Assembly (NCBI GenBank): GCA_013398295.1
Contig: VZSF01009129.1
Span: 53,118 to 117,117 of the forward strand
DNA length: 64,000 nucleotides
Origin: Chionis minor
Taxonomy: Eukaryota; Chordata; Aves; Charadriiformes; Chionididae
Direction: 5' to 3'
This document shows positions 48,701-61,468 of the stretch, piece by piece (the stretch's first letter is position 1; each line of letters begins with the position of its first letter). The position numbers and the translations under genes were made by a program. The notes beneath the pieces are model-generated. The model was not told the origin of the DNA. It saw nothing but the letters and a program-made list of their open reading frames with translations, and searched no databases.

Positions 48701-50350
48701 AAGGTCTCTCTCTGGTTTGCTTGACACTCATTTTGACGTGTTTGATTAACACCTTGTTAAAGGAAGTGGAGAAAAGTCCTCTCAAGCCTCTGCAAGCCCT
48801 GCCAAAGCACACATTACTAATGTAAAGGGCAGAACCTTTGAATACTACAGCTGAAACTGGCACCAGCTCTGGGTAAGTCACTTTTTCTCACCAAAGTTTA
48901 TTGCTGTCCTGAACCCTCCACTCCCATCTATAAAATGGAGCTGGTGTGATTTTGCCACATCACAGGTTATGTTCAGTTAGTGTTTATAATGATGATGCTG
49001 GACAGAGTGTATCTCCATTGAAGTTGGCATGAAGAGGTCATAGAGAATCTGACAATTCCTAGCAAATTAATTTTTGTTGCTTTGATCCATGCACAGTACA
49101 TAGGGTGAGTTTTTGGGCTGGCTTTCAGAAACGGTATGCACAGGAGTAGGAGAAGGCAGTGCTTGGACACTGGCCTGTTGTCAGGGATGTTGGGTTGTTT
49201 GAATTGAGGGTCCATTTTCTCTAAAATTTTGAATTACGGCTGTGGCCATTTTGTCTTTTTCTCTGCTAGCTGTCAGTTTGTTAGAGAGCAGTGAACAGAG
49301 TAGAAGTTCACTCAGATGAGACCTTTGTTGTCCCCGATAGCAGGAACTGGGCTGAATGACCCTGCACTCCTGTGAATGCTGGTCTGCTTCCTCTTCCCTT
49401 CTGACCCAAGCCCATCATGGTGGTGCAGTAGCCTGGCCAAGCAACTTGTTCTGCCTGTCCCCAGTGATTTTGTTCCAGGATTGTTCCTCCTCCCCCACTC
49501 CCACTTTCAGTGCCCTGAATCTGCATTTAACTAGTTCTAGAGCTAAATATCTACCCTGTGTCCTATCACTGCCTGGAGCAGATGCAGCGCAAACGATTGA
49601 CCCTCTCCCTTTGGCAATTTGGCTTTGACTGCACAAAACAGCCAATAAAGTGGAAAGGGCTGGGCAGCTGATTACGCGGATTAGCTTGAAGCTGTATAGT
49701 TTTATGGTCTAAGATAGAGGAGGAAGTGTTTGTTCAAAGAATGCAGTTGCATTCCTCCTTTCTCCTGCTGCCTGCTCGTGATCATGACAAGTTTTTAGAA
49801 GTTGCCGACTAAAAGACTAGCATACGTATTTGCCAGAGAGAGCTTGGGCTGGAGGCTGTTAGCTCATTTTTCAGTGACTGATGCTGAAGTATGTAGCAAT
49901 GCAGGTCATGATCTGGTCTGTCTGGAAATTCTCTGAAAAGACTCGACTGTAGCCTCCGTTGAGCTTCTCTCTCCTACAAGGCTGCTTCTCACTATAGCTT
50001 GTCTGCTGAATCTCTTGATCTGCTTTTTGTAGTATGTATATCATACTTCTAATAAAGCACCTCTTTTCTAGCTTCTGCTGGCACTGTCATTCTTGGCTGT
50101 ACTGTAGTTGCTCCTTCATGGCAACTGTTTCCCTCAGGGCCCTCGTACTATAGAGTCTGTAAATGATTCCCTAATCCCCTCCCTTATTCCCACCCAAAAC
50201 ATGCAGTTGTCTGGCTCTTTCCCTCAAACCACTCCTAATGTTATACTGACAAATTCTTCCTTTATTCCATTTGCTTCTTCAGCTTCTCCTTTCCACCCTC
50301 TCATCAATGCCATGTTAGCCTCGGAACACAACAGAGTGTCCAAGTTGACA

Positions 50351-50374
50351 TATCCTGGGCATCACCCCAGGATA
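50351..50374. repeat. Perfect 9-bp hairpin
   Basis: TATCCTGGG and CCCAGGATA separated by six bases. It stands alone in intergenic sequence; there is no T-run or adjacent gene to suggest a role. Confidence 0.65.
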
Positions 50375-53300
50375 CAGTTGTAAGTTTGATATCTATTACC
50401 TGCGTGTGTGACGTGACACAAGCTGAGAAGTTTGATCAGACAGCTTTTACAGTATATTGTCCGTGCTGCTAACTAAGATCGTACAAAACCACAGCTGCTT
50501 TAATGTTGTTCAAGCTCTTGCTGAACTCTTCGCTCTCTTTGGGTTTTTTTAATTGCACTCCCATCCCATACAAATGTTTCTCCAAGCACTCGGAAGTAGC
50601 TCCCAAGGACCAGGCTCTTTGGGTCTGGACACCCTTCTCAACTGCTTGCTGAAGCGGACCTGTTTCTTCTGCAGTAATTATATTTTCATCAAGAGAAAGC
50701 AATAGATTTTATGGGTACATAGCTCTCATCGGCCTGTGAGGTATGAGGTCTGGCTCCAATGGACACTTGTACATTTTTTACTAGTCAGTCAGTGGATGAA
50801 GCACATAAACGGGGATGCCAGTGTGAGTCTTCTCTCTCCCAAGGGAGTTTGCGTTGGAGTGACTATTCTCACTTAGCACTGTTGATTTATTCAATTTGAT
50901 TCCAGCTGCCACAGACTCAAGCAAAAGGTAGTGAATTGGGTCAATTTGGACGCAACAGCAATGGGTAAAAATAACACAAGTTAACATTTTGCTCTGGAGG
51001 GCAGCCATGGAAAAAATACCAGCTCCCGGAAGTGCTGTGTTCCAGTCTGATTCAGCCCCTCATATAGACAGAGCATCATTGCAAGTGTGCTCCTTCTTTT
51101 GGCTCTTGTAAATCTTGGCTGTGGTCTGTCTGTCCCAGAGTTATCGTGCCTCTAGATTTAAAGTCCTTTTCCTGACAGCTGAAAATAATCAGTCTATCAA
51201 GAGCCGAGCAAAGCTATGCTGAGATCAAAAATGAGGCAGCTTTTTCTCACCTGCCAAGACTTCCAGTGCTAAATGTTTTTCCAGTTGCACTCTGCTCTGC
51301 CAAACATCATGTTTTCTACAGATGCTGTTCTTTTAACCATGTGTTTAAATCAGTGAGAGCTTCTTGGTACTGAGTATTTCCTTTTTGGCATTCAAGTCAT
51401 TTACCTAGGCATATACATAAAAGTGCTGGAAGGCTCCTGTTTTTCTGAATGTTGGCCACAGGTATTTTTTCAAGATGGTGGGACATCCTGATTGAAACAA
51501 TAGGTCAGTGGCTGTAGTTTAGTGATGGATAAAACAGAGTGATAGATGAAAAATGTCCTTTGCAGATGTTTGAAAATGGTCTGCTAAAGTATTTTATGTT
51601 TAAATCTTGATGCACTGAACTTGTACTATTTCAGTGAACTTCCAGAGGACAATACATGGATTTAGAACTCAAAATGCCAGTTTTCCTGCCCAACATCTCA
51701 GTCAGCTCTCCTGGGAGCATCAGAGCTGACGCAACCAGCACTCCCAGTTTACTGCCCCCCTGCCACCCACTGAGCTGACCATTATGAACTTGGAAATTTC
51801 CAGGTTCTCTGAACGGCTCACCCCACTGGGTGCCAGTGATCTTGGCAGTACAAGAAGACCCACTATTTGACTTCTGTTTGCTCCCCAGTGGCTTGCTTCT
51901 TAACAACAGCTGCAAAGCTGAATTCTTGTGAATTTGCTAGTTGAAGCAGGGTCAGTGGTGGGTAGCAGCATCATAATGTCAGCATTTTTCAGAATTTCCT
52001 GCATCCTCAGCTACTGACAATGGAATGATCACTTTCTTTGGGAATGCTATGCTGCAGCCTGAAAAGATTCAGGTCGTAAAGAATTTTGGATTTCAAAACT
52101 CTTCCCAGGTTGAGAAAACTAATTTCTAGCAAAAGCTATCTGCCTTTTCCTGACATTTCCAGTCTGGCCACAAAGGGAAAAAAGATATCAGGCTTGATAA
52201 ACCACTGCACATGATCCAGCCCTATGCTTAGTTTGGAAAGGATATAAACCTTTAACTTACTTGATATGAAATGCGGGCCCAAGGCTAATGTGAGAACGTG
52301 TGGCAGTGAGAACAAGCAGCACAGGCATTTGGAGCATTTTTGAGCCTGCCAAGTATTGATCGGTGAAGGGTGGGAATGAGTGGAGAAGCATTTCAATTTG
52401 GCATCCATATGTGATTCTGATGCTGTCACAGTGAATTAGCACTGCTTTCTTTTCCCTCTAGTCCATCCCAGGCTTTTGTCATTGAAGTATCCCCTTTGCC
52501 CATATTTACTTGTTAAAAGACAAAGTGGAAAAAACCCAAATAAATTCACAGAACTTATGCCCCCCAAAAAGCCTGATTTTGTTATGTAGGTATCCTCTGA
52601 ATGGAGACTTTGAACAGTACTGAACCATCACTGCCAAAGACCGCGTAAATGTTACAGGGGATTCAAGCTACAATTACTCATTTTGTACAGTCACTTAATC
52701 CACTAATAGGGAGAAATGGGACAACAGTTTAAGAAGGCAAGAGAACTGTCAGAGATTATTAAATCTACTGGGATGATTTGTTTTGGTAGTCTCTCTTGAC
52801 CCAAGTACATGCTTTAGCTAATGCAGCAGACTTGATGCCTCTGGTAATTAGAGCAAGAAGTGATGGGTCAACATTAGCAACTGCAAATTAAGGGTTGTAT
52901 TTCATCTGGAAGGCAGCATCTTCAGCTGGACTTATTTGTTGCCACTGCAGATCATCTGAGAGTCACAAGTGGTACATTGGACCAACTCATTTGGATGATT
53001 TAGTGGAGGCTTTTTAATACATGCTTACTGTTCCGTATGAGTATTTTTCTAAATAGTTGCCAAACAGCAAAAGCCACAATATTGGACTTCGCCATACAGT
53101 TATTACTACTGCTCTTATTTACATGATGTTGGTGATTTTTTTGTTGTTGTACAGTTCACAGTTCAGATGATTTTTCAATTGTAGGTTTGAAATATATTTG
53201 TCACATCTACGAAACTCAAGAGTGAAGTAAGAAAAGCCAGGCAAGCATAGAGAGCATCAGTAACTGGCAGCTTCAGAAGAACCAATATAATACCATTCAA

Positions 53301-55838
53301 GGTATGTATTTACAGAATACTTTTATGTGGGTTTCCCAGATCTGCAATCATATTTCAGTTCTAGATATTGTGAAAGGCGTGAATGAGGATGATATATCAT
53401 AGATTCAGCATTTTTGCAGGTACTAGGAAATCCCTAAATCCTCTTAGACAAATACCAATAAGCAAATGAAGACACAGGTACAAAGGAGATTAGCCACAAA
53501 CTGAACTCCTTTGCAAGGTGCTATGAGGTGGGCACTGAAATAAAACAAATGGGGGAATGTAATATAGCTGAATCATTTCAGATGAACTTCTGCAGGTCAT
53601 CAGTCAGGGAAGTATGACTTGAGAAGACCAAGATATTAAAGCATGGTTTGAAAAAGCTTGAAGACAGCTGGATAAATCAATGGATGCCTCTCAAACAGAA
53701 TTTGGGGGACTGCCTGTGGCCAGCTAGCTGTGTAAGTGATAACTTCCTGAGGGACACGAAAGAGGGAAGGAAGGTTGCAGTGCCCTCAGCAAGAACTAGC
53801 TGAGGGTGAGCCTTCCTCTCGGATATATGCCCAGACCCCAATGGGGAATTAAGCCTCTTTCAAAGATGAAGAGAAAAGACAGGATTCAGAGGTGTCAGAA
53901 AGGTAGCCATTCTCAGAAACAAGCATACTTGAGAAATTTAATTTTTTAAGTTAACAAAGCTCAAAAGCTCTTTGCAAGGGTTCAGAGCGATGGTATCTGA
54001 TGGATTGTGAGCTAACTAGAACCGAAGAGGCCTTTTCTATTTGCACCTTCATGTCGTTGCCGGGCTTCCACGAGGTGCTTTCTATCTCCATGAAGCAGTT
54101 GTGAGCTTTTCCTGTCCATTCAGTCTATGGCTGGCTCGTCTGCCAGGCTGACACTTGAGAGAACTGGATGGGAACACACAGCCCTGGAGACGTTTCTGTG
54201 GCAGGCTATGCCCTCCCCTGCTCAGGGAGTGTTAGCTGCATGTAACCTGCTCAAAAAGCAACATTTAGCAAGTGTTCTCCTTCAAGGAATAAAATTCTCA
54301 CCTTATAGGTGCAAGAAAGTGAGACCCTTAATCTCTCCTTGCTTCCTAATACACATCTGAGTTTCTGGATGTTAAAGTAACGTATGGTAGTGTTAAGGAA
54401 GTTAGCTAGCTGCCTGAGGGGGCACAATGGAGCTAATGTGTTAAGGACACAGTTTTAACAGAATCTGACCATTTAAAAGACTCATTCTCCTCCCTTGCAC
54501 ACTCTGCTTGGACTTAATCCCATCCAAACTGCCCCTCCAAGTGCTTCCCAGCCTTTTGTTCCACTCACCTTCTTTCAGATCCTGCCTTTTATTTGGCTTC
54601 CCCAGCAGTCCTTTCATACGCTGAAAGACAGCCAGTAAGTCTTGATGTGAGCAAGAATGAGGTATGGTTCCCTAAAAATTGTGGGGCTCAAGTGCCCACT
54701 CGCATGGAAACTGGTTTGGGAAGTAAATGCCTACATGTCTTTGCGAAGGAGTCCCCAAGTCCCTCAGCAAAAAGACAAAGGCTGATGCCTGGGAGGCACG
54801 GAGAAAGGTTTGATTTGTAAATTCTGGGGAATCAGATGTCCTGCAGGTATTGCTACCCCATTAGTGTACTTAGTGTTTGGCTGTTAATAGGGAACCTCAT
54901 GAAGGATAACTAGCAACAACAGTACCTGCCCTGAGGTAGCACCCAGCGCCTACCCAAATACTGCCTTTTGCCAGCTGCTGTAGAGGTAATAAATCAGTCA
55001 GGGGATGACAAAGTTCTGTTTCCAGGGGGAAATAATGGTTTTTACTCTAAATTGGAGTGTGCCTTCCTTCACGAGGGACACTTAGCAGCACGGGATCTCA
55101 CCTCTATACTCTGTCACTCCCTTCCAAGTGCTGACATACCCTTTTTTCTAAAAGCCACCAAGCCTCGCTGGATCAATGAGGCCTGATCAATTGTTTTTCC
55201 CTCTGAATTATCCATATGGGATTGTTAGCTGAGCTGCTGGCAGAAAACACGAGACAGCTTTCTGTCTGTTTACTGTAAAGAAAGCAAAGCAAACTACAGG
55301 AGGGGACAGGCTGCAGGATGTTTACTGTCAATACGGCCGGAGAGAGAGAAGATATAAGGAGAGGGGAGGAGAGGGGAGCAGAGGCTGCAGACTGCAACTC
55401 AAATGAATGATCTGAGTGTAAAAATACCCACGCAGTTTCAGCTAGAAAGTGGGTGGATTGAAGTCAACATGAGATAGTTGAGAGTGTTTAACAAATGGTT
55501 TAGTGAAGGGCTAGTGAAGCAGGGAATGACTTGTGGCACACAGAATAATAATGCTGTGCACGAGCATACTGAATCTGCAGTGCAATCTGAAAGGCACTTC
55601 CAGATCTGCCCTGAAACAGAGCAGTAGCTGGATATTTTTGTGTGTGCCTGCATGCAAGACCCACTATTTAAAAGTAATAAGATGAATAATAATGACTGAA
55701 CTTAGAAAATAATAATTCGAGCTAGTTTTCTGAAGCAGCTGGATGTCGCCATCGTAACTGAGACCAGGGAAAAAGAAAAAAAAAAAGAAAAATAGGCATA
55801 CTTCCTTGCTTCTCTCTCCTCTTCTTCTTCATCCACAG

Positions 55839-56022
55839 AGGAATTAGGTGACCTGAGCTTCACAGGGCAAGAAGGCTCTGAGCAGCTTGCTCTGAGTGTC
55901 CCTCTACTTCCAGAGGCAGGTGAACAAGTGAAGAGTGAATTCGCACTTTAGAGAGCAGCAACGACCATCTTGCCATGAAACCATTCACAGATGAAGATGT
56001 AGAAATCTACATCCAGAGCAAG
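55839..56022 (+). other. MAB21L3: Putative first coding-exon boundaries of MAB21L3, including 5' UTR
   Basis: A strong acceptor-like signal (CTCTTCTTCTTCATCCACAG, ending 55838) lies 136 bp upstream of the MAB21L3 ATG. This suggests that the exon carrying the start is not the first transcribed exon and that an upstream non-coding exon exists. The 5' part, 55839-55974, would be UTR. Confidence 0.5.
55975..56022 (+). CDS. MAB21L3: MAB21L3 coding exon 1
   Basis: Sixteen codons, [16 protein letters not shown], with a GCC-ATG-A start context. Donor AAG|GTAAGG, phase 0, joining exactly to [10 protein letters not shown] in the next exon. Confidence 0.87.
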
Positions 56023-59000
56023 GTAAGGCTTTATCTGTCCAGATTTTCTGTCTCCCACACTAGGTGTTGATTCTGAAGGGTGCCAAACTTGACAGTTAGT
56101 TGCTTGCCTGCTGTCTTCATTTCTGAGACAAGACTGGGTGAAGTTTCAATGAGAACTGTATTTCTAATGAGATTTCTAGGTTTCTGTTGCAGAATGTTAT
56201 CCAGGATCTCAGCTGGTAGTCTTATTTTTCAAGGTGCTTTTCTTCTTCTTCAGATGTTCTGAATTTTTCCTCCCAATCTGGAATTCCAGATGTGAGACTA
56301 GCTGTAATCGCCAGCATTTAATCTAAGGAAAGGTCCTGACCTCTCTCCTTTTTCAGTGGTCTCGGCTTGACAAAAACAAGGCCAAAACCACACCAGGGGT
56401 TGCCTCTAAGAAAGATGCATATAGGAACTAGAGAGAGAGACAGATACTATTAGAATTCACCCATCAGTCTCTCTCCTCAGCTAAGGATACTTCTCTATAT
56501 ACCATGGTTATAATAACATGCCTCATTAGCATATGCAGGCTGGAACCACATTTTATGAGATATTCCAACACTTGATTATTTTTTTTTCCCCATTATGAAA
56601 TGATGTAAACCAGAATAAAATCATCAGTGAAACAACATGGTTTAACAAAAGTAACTTTAAGTGAGCCATAATATTTTTTAAAGCTGACATGTTTCATGAC
56701 AGTAGTGCTTAGCTAAGTCCTATTTGATAATCTGCTTTCCCCATCAAAATGCATGATACCAAACTGAAAAATCATTTCAAAATGGAAAGCTGTAAGGATT
56801 TTTTTTCTGCAAAGGATGAAATACTCTAGTACCATGAAGGGGCTGGTAAGAAAGGTTTGTTCTCTCTATGGAAATGTTTTGGTGGCAAGTAGGTGTATTT
56901 CTGTGAGAACTTTCGTTTTCAGCCATGCAGTGTCTTACACTGGAAAATCATTCCACGAGAGTCTGTTCAGTGAGCTAAATAGTGAACACTTCTCTGAAGA
57001 TTTATAAAGCGGAGCTACAAAGGAGGGAACAGAGGAAAGCCATGCACAGGAAGATGCTCATATGACTGCCATAAGTACAAGGAACAGAAGCAGGGTGTAG
57101 TTAAGTGAGGCTTATAGTTGCCAATATTTTAGGTTCTACTGAAAGTCTGTTTTCTAGCAGCCTTCCATGGCTGGGTTCCTAGTTTCTGCCTACTCCTGAG
57201 TCTTTTGTCCAAGTGAGGCTGCCTAACCTTCAGGCAGCCCCAGTTCTGCTTGTCAAATGCTGTCTGTTTTTGAAAATAGGTCAACCACCTGGTGCAATCA
57301 GTCTCTATGATACCAAAGGTTTCTTCCTTAAGCCACTCAGCAAAGGATAAACTCAAGTGCATATGAAGTGGATGTGACTGGGTAAACCCAAACCCAAATA
57401 TTCCTAACAATCCCCAGTAAATCTCACTCCGGTTTCCTTCCTCCATAATAAAACCTTAATCGACCTTGTTCTGATTTTGTGCATTTGTGTTGGCATGATT
57501 TCCAAAGTCCTGGTAAGGGGAATGCCAGTAGGTGGTGGAAGCGGCTGTCCAACAAAGAGCCTATTCTGTCTCTTCTCACAACATGTCCATGCTGGTGCTA
57601 AAGACACCTTAGATAAATGCCTTGGCTCTTCAGAAGCTGCATTCACTCACTCATGTTCCGTCTTCTGATTTTTATGCCTTTCCTTTGGTAGGAAAGTCGT
57701 ATCTTCCAATAGCATGATTAAGGAGCTAATTACGGTTAGCAACAGTTAGCAACACCATCTGTCACGTGCCCTTTGTTCTCTCATCCCTGCCCCCGTGATG
57801 AGGAGTACACGCAGAAAGAGGTCTTTAGTGTTACCTCCCTTAATAGGTTTTTTGAGAGTCTGTATTCTCTTAAAGATTTCATGACAACTGCTGTAGCCTT
57901 GCCAGTAGGTGATGAAGGCACAATTAAATGAAGCCAGGCTGGGATGGATGGATTCCCTCAGGATAATGGAGATGGCACAAAGCATTACTAGAAGGTGCCC
58001 CTTAAAGAGAACATAGCATGAGCAAAGCTTACAGAAGCACTCTTAGGTCTCCATTTGAGCTGATCCACAATGATTACATACTTTCAACAGAAAAAAGTCT
58101 GGAATTTGTGTCTAAAGGTTGACAACTTTCTCTACCACTCATACCATTTGCTTGTTGGAGAAACCATTAGGAGTCTTGTTGAGTCAAGCCTATTGAACTG
58201 CTCCAAGTTCTTCTTGATGAGCAAAAACATGGCTATAGCTACAGATGCAGAAGTGCCATAAATGAAATCCAAGATGAGGAGGTGAAAATGAACATGGGCT
58301 AAAATTTTTCAGTATAAATTGTCTTTAAAAAAAAAAAGTACATATAATCTAGATAAAACTGGTCTCAGGGAACAAGGATGAATTGGAATGAGGAGGAGGG
58401 TGAATTACTAGGGAAAATAAAGGGTATCATATAAACAGAAGGGACTACATGTTGTTAACATAGCAAAGAATCAGGGCGTCACGGGTAGATGGGAGCCCAG
58501 CGAAGGGAATACGATACTGCTGTCTGATGTATTTTCCACTTGCAAAAACTATTCAGACTTAGTAAAATACTGTTAACTTTGTTGGCTGGGGGGGATGTAT
58601 CCAAACTCTGGTGATCTTCAAGTTCAGTGTTAGTCAAATGCTATTCATTGGTTAATTGATCTTAGGCAAACACTAGTCCTTTTTAGTCCATTGTACAGTC
58701 CTGTTGCTGTGAAGAAGTGAATCTATTTGTCACCTCCAAGGGCCTGGGGACACATTTCAACACACTTCAGTGTTTTGCCTGACAGTTCAACATTTGACAT
58801 AAAGGTGTCTAAATGGAATTTTAATGAAGTGCTCGTCAGTGGTGTTTCCTAAAAGGGAGAAGAGAGCTGGTTAAATGCTGGAGAAGATGCTAAGCAAACA
58901 GGACTCAGGAGTTGTAGAACAGAATCACAGAATGGGTTGGTTTGGAAGAGACCTTTAAAGATCAACTAGTCCAACCTCCCTGTTGTAGGTAGTGACATCT

Positions 59001-61468
59001 TTTCTTAGATCAGGTTGCTTAAACCCCTGTCCAACCTGACTTTGAATGCTTCCAGGGACGGAGCATCCTCAACTTCTCTGGAAAATCTGTTCCAGTGTCT
59101 CACCACCCTCATTGGAAAAAATTTCATCCTTATGCTTTTGCTTTCTTTTGCTTTGGTCTTTGATAATAACAAAAGACTGTAGCAATTATGTTTGACTGTG
59201 GCAATTATGCTTGATTATTCACTTCAGCCAAGCTGTTAATGATCTAACACTCTTGTTTCATACCTGCAAATAGCCCAACTGGTGTTTCAGTTCTAGCTCC
59301 AAGTGGGTTTTCATTTTCTGATTTTTCAAAGGTCCCACCTGTTTCTGAATTTTTTTTCTTGCCTGTAAACAATGAGATTTAGTAAAATATGATGCAGAAA
59401 AAGAAAAAAAAAAAAAAAAAAAGCAAAAATTGCAACCAAATGATATAAAGCATTAAGATTCAAAAAAGGGCAGTAAACCGTCTTCGTATCTCACTCTGCA
59501 TTGGTAATTCTGGATGAATAAGTAATAAGGAATACGTCCATGAACTTTGTTAACAATAGCTGAAGCTCCTTCTCACTTTAGTAAATGTGTGAGGATCTTT
59601 GAGAAATATTTAAATGTCCTTTACTAAAATGGTTCCTTCATGTTCCTCCTGTTCATTCTCCTTGTTCAGATTTTGACCATCCCCTTATACGCCATTCATT
59701 TTTAGTCATATGGAAAAGTACAGGTTCATCTTTTATTTTTGTTGTCCATCCTTCAACTCAGTCCTTCCAAGGCTCTGACTTTCCATTGAAATAATATTCA
59801 ATAAATAATTATACTACTACTGCTTGAGTTGAAGAACTGTCCATCAAGTCTGTGCAAAGCTTTTGACACTGTCCCACATGCCATCCTTGTCTCTAAACCG
59901 GAAAGACGCAGATTTGATGGATGGACCACTCAATGGACAAGGAACTGTCTGGATGGTCACACTCAAAGAGTTGCCATCAGCGGCTTAATATCCAAATGGG
60001 AACCAGTGACAAGTGGTGTTCTCAGGGGTCGGTACTGGGACCAGTGCTGTCTAACATCTTTGTCAGCAACATGGACAATGGGATTGAGTCCACCCTCAGC
60101 AAGTTTGCTGATGACACCAAGCTGCATGGAGCAGTCAACATGCTGGAGGGAAGGGATGCCATCCAGAGGGATCTGGACAGCCTGGAGAGTTGGGCCCATG
60201 CAAACCTCATGAAGTTCAACAAGGCCAAGTGCAAGGTCCTGCACGTGGGTCAGCTCAATCCCAAGCACAAATACAGGCTGGGTGGAGAACGGATTAGAGA
60301 GGAGTCCTGAGGAGAGGGATTTGGGGGTGTTGGTTGATGAGAAGCTCAGCATGAGTCAGCAATGTGCACTTGCAACCCAGAAGGCCAACGGTATCCTGGG
60401 AGAGGATAGGATGAGGGGTAATGGCTTCAAACTGCAATAAGGTAGATTCAGATTAGAAATCAGAAATAATTTTTTCACTCTGAGGGTGGTGAGGCACTGG
60501 AAGAGGTTGCCCAGAGAAGTTGTTGATGCGCCATCCCTGGAAGTGTTCAAGGCCAGGTTGGATGCTTTGAGCAACCTGGTCTAGTGGTAAGTGGCATGGC
60601 AGGGGGGTTGGAACTAGATGATCTTCAAGGTCCTTTCCAACCCAAACCATTCAGAAATCAGCTGTAAGGCCGTATGATTCCAGGCTATCTCCAACTTCGG
60701 CATTCACAATGAGAATACTAAGGTATGAACAAGTATGATAAGTCATGCAAACACCTATTCCTCAATGGGACTAGCTTTGGAAAGATACTTTCTCGCCATC
60801 TAGGAGTAGACTCTCACCTGTACTTCAGATATGAAGACAGTATGGGTACTTTTAACATGTAATGTAGGTATCTAAGTGCTGCCACATACACCTGCAACCT
60901 GACTAACGCACAGAGTATCTATAATTCTTGAAGTCTTGTCAGCTCTTGGAGTGAAACATATCCTGGCTCTGAGAATGTCTAGTATATGCAGGGGAATAAC
61001 TGGGTATTCTGCATCAAATGGATGAAGGATGAGACTGTAGCTAGTTAATAGCAAATTTACCTGTGTAATGAACTCTTTGCCTTCCATCCAATTGTATTGG
61101 CATGGAAATATCAATTAATGCTCAGCAGTCTTGAGTATTGGCCATTTAGTGTTTACCAGCTCTGTCTCATGGTAGGTTCGTTATAACACACAGGGAACGG
61201 TAGGTTTTATTCCCGGCACAGCACAAGCACAAATGTTTCAGGATGCTTTAAGTTGATTGTCTGTTTCCCACTGGCGACAAAGACTGAAGTTACCTGTAAT
61301 ATGAAGTGTCGTTCTTGCAATTGACAGGTGGAACGGCGACATTATCTGGTTTCCAAGGCAGTGGAGGAGGTGCAGAAAATCATCCAGCAACTGACCACAG
61401 AAATCAGTTGTAAGGCGGTACGATTCCAGGCTATCTCCAACTCCGGCATTCACAATGAGAATATTAAG
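55975..61468 (+). CDS. MAB21L3: MAB21L3, mab-21-like protein 3 (first two coding exons, partial)
   Basis: A Mab21-family protein; the family shares the nucleotidyltransferase-like fold also seen in cGAS. Its molecular activity is poorly known. In Xenopus, mab21-l3 has been tied to epidermal cell-fate and BMP-related patterning. The two exons visible here encode 63 residues: [16 protein letters not shown], then [20 protein letters not shown] and the remainder up to NENIK. This resembles the N-terminal helix of MAB21L3 in other vertebrates, and the position downstream of SLC22A15 fits human synteny. The catalytic-fold exons are not in the window, so the gene runs off the right edge. Listed coordinates span intron 1. 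Confidence 0.88.
58918..59130 (-). mobile_element. CR1 LINE 3' fragment, antisense
   Basis: Starts with the reverse complement of the CR1 tail (ACAGAATCACAGAATGGGTT), followed by AGAGACCTTTAAAGATCA and GTCCAACCTCCCTG. It then runs through the CR1 3' domain to about 59130 (CTCACCACCCTCATTGG). It is the only minus-strand CR1 recognised in the window. Confidence 0.92.
59399..59423 (+). repeat. A-rich tract
   Basis: AAAAAG followed by a long A run, in MAB21L3 intron 1. Simple low-complexity sequence. Confidence 0.8.
59829..60653 (+). mobile_element. CR1 LINE, 5'-truncated and internally deleted
   Basis: Sense CR1 closely related to the intron 6 copy of SLC22A15. It begins in the RT region (CAAAGCTTTTGACACTGTCC), keeps the catalytic FADD codons (60104-60115), and then jumps at about 60400 from the ATCCTGGG region to GATAGGATGAGGGG. 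It thereby lacks roughly 310 bp that the intron 6 copy retains (about 24895-25207). The 3' end reads CAACCCAAACCATTC and is fused directly to a copy of MAB21L3 exon sequence instead of ending in the usual ATTCT repeats. Confidence 0.93.
60652..60733 (+). pseudogene. Partial, decayed duplicate of MAB21L3 coding exon 2
   Basis: This 82-bp segment matches 61398-61479 (the 3' half of MAB21L3 exon 2 plus 11 bp of the next intron) with 5 substitutions and no gaps. Homology starts where the CR1 3' end stops and ends just after GGTATGAACAAG. One substitution turns the CGA arginine codon into TGA (60675-60677); others would give Ser to Phe and Ile to Thr. The donor AAG|GTATGA is intact, and CATTCAG at the CR1 junction could act as an acceptor, defining a hypothetical 68-bp exon (60655-60722). 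It does not encode a functional protein segment. Confidence 0.92.
61328..61468 (+). CDS. MAB21L3: MAB21L3 coding exon 2
   Basis: Forty-seven codons starting [20 protein letters not shown] and ending SGIHNENIK. It is a predicted amphipathic helix followed by a conserved RFQAI segment. Acceptor TTGACAG, donor AAG|GTATGA, phase 0 at both ends. Its 3' half is duplicated upstream at 60652-60733. Confidence 0.9.

Larger units (their letters stand above)
43665..55838. other. Intergenic region between SLC22A15 and MAB21L3
   Basis: About 12 kb without a supportable gene. It contains an isolated AATAAA (44994-44999), two short perfect hairpins (44612-44631 and 50351-50374), one ambiguous base at 45712 after an A run, and a GA-rich stretch near 55338-55381. 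ORFs of 60-115 codons occur at the background rate on both strands. Confidence 0.6.
56023..61327 (+). other. MAB21L3: MAB21L3 intron 1
   Basis: About 5.3 kb. It contains an antisense CR1 fragment (58918-59130), a long A-rich tract (about 59399-59423), a sense CR1 (59829-60653) and a decayed partial copy of MAB21L3 exon 2 (60652-60733). No other coding sequence is visible. Confidence 0.8.
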
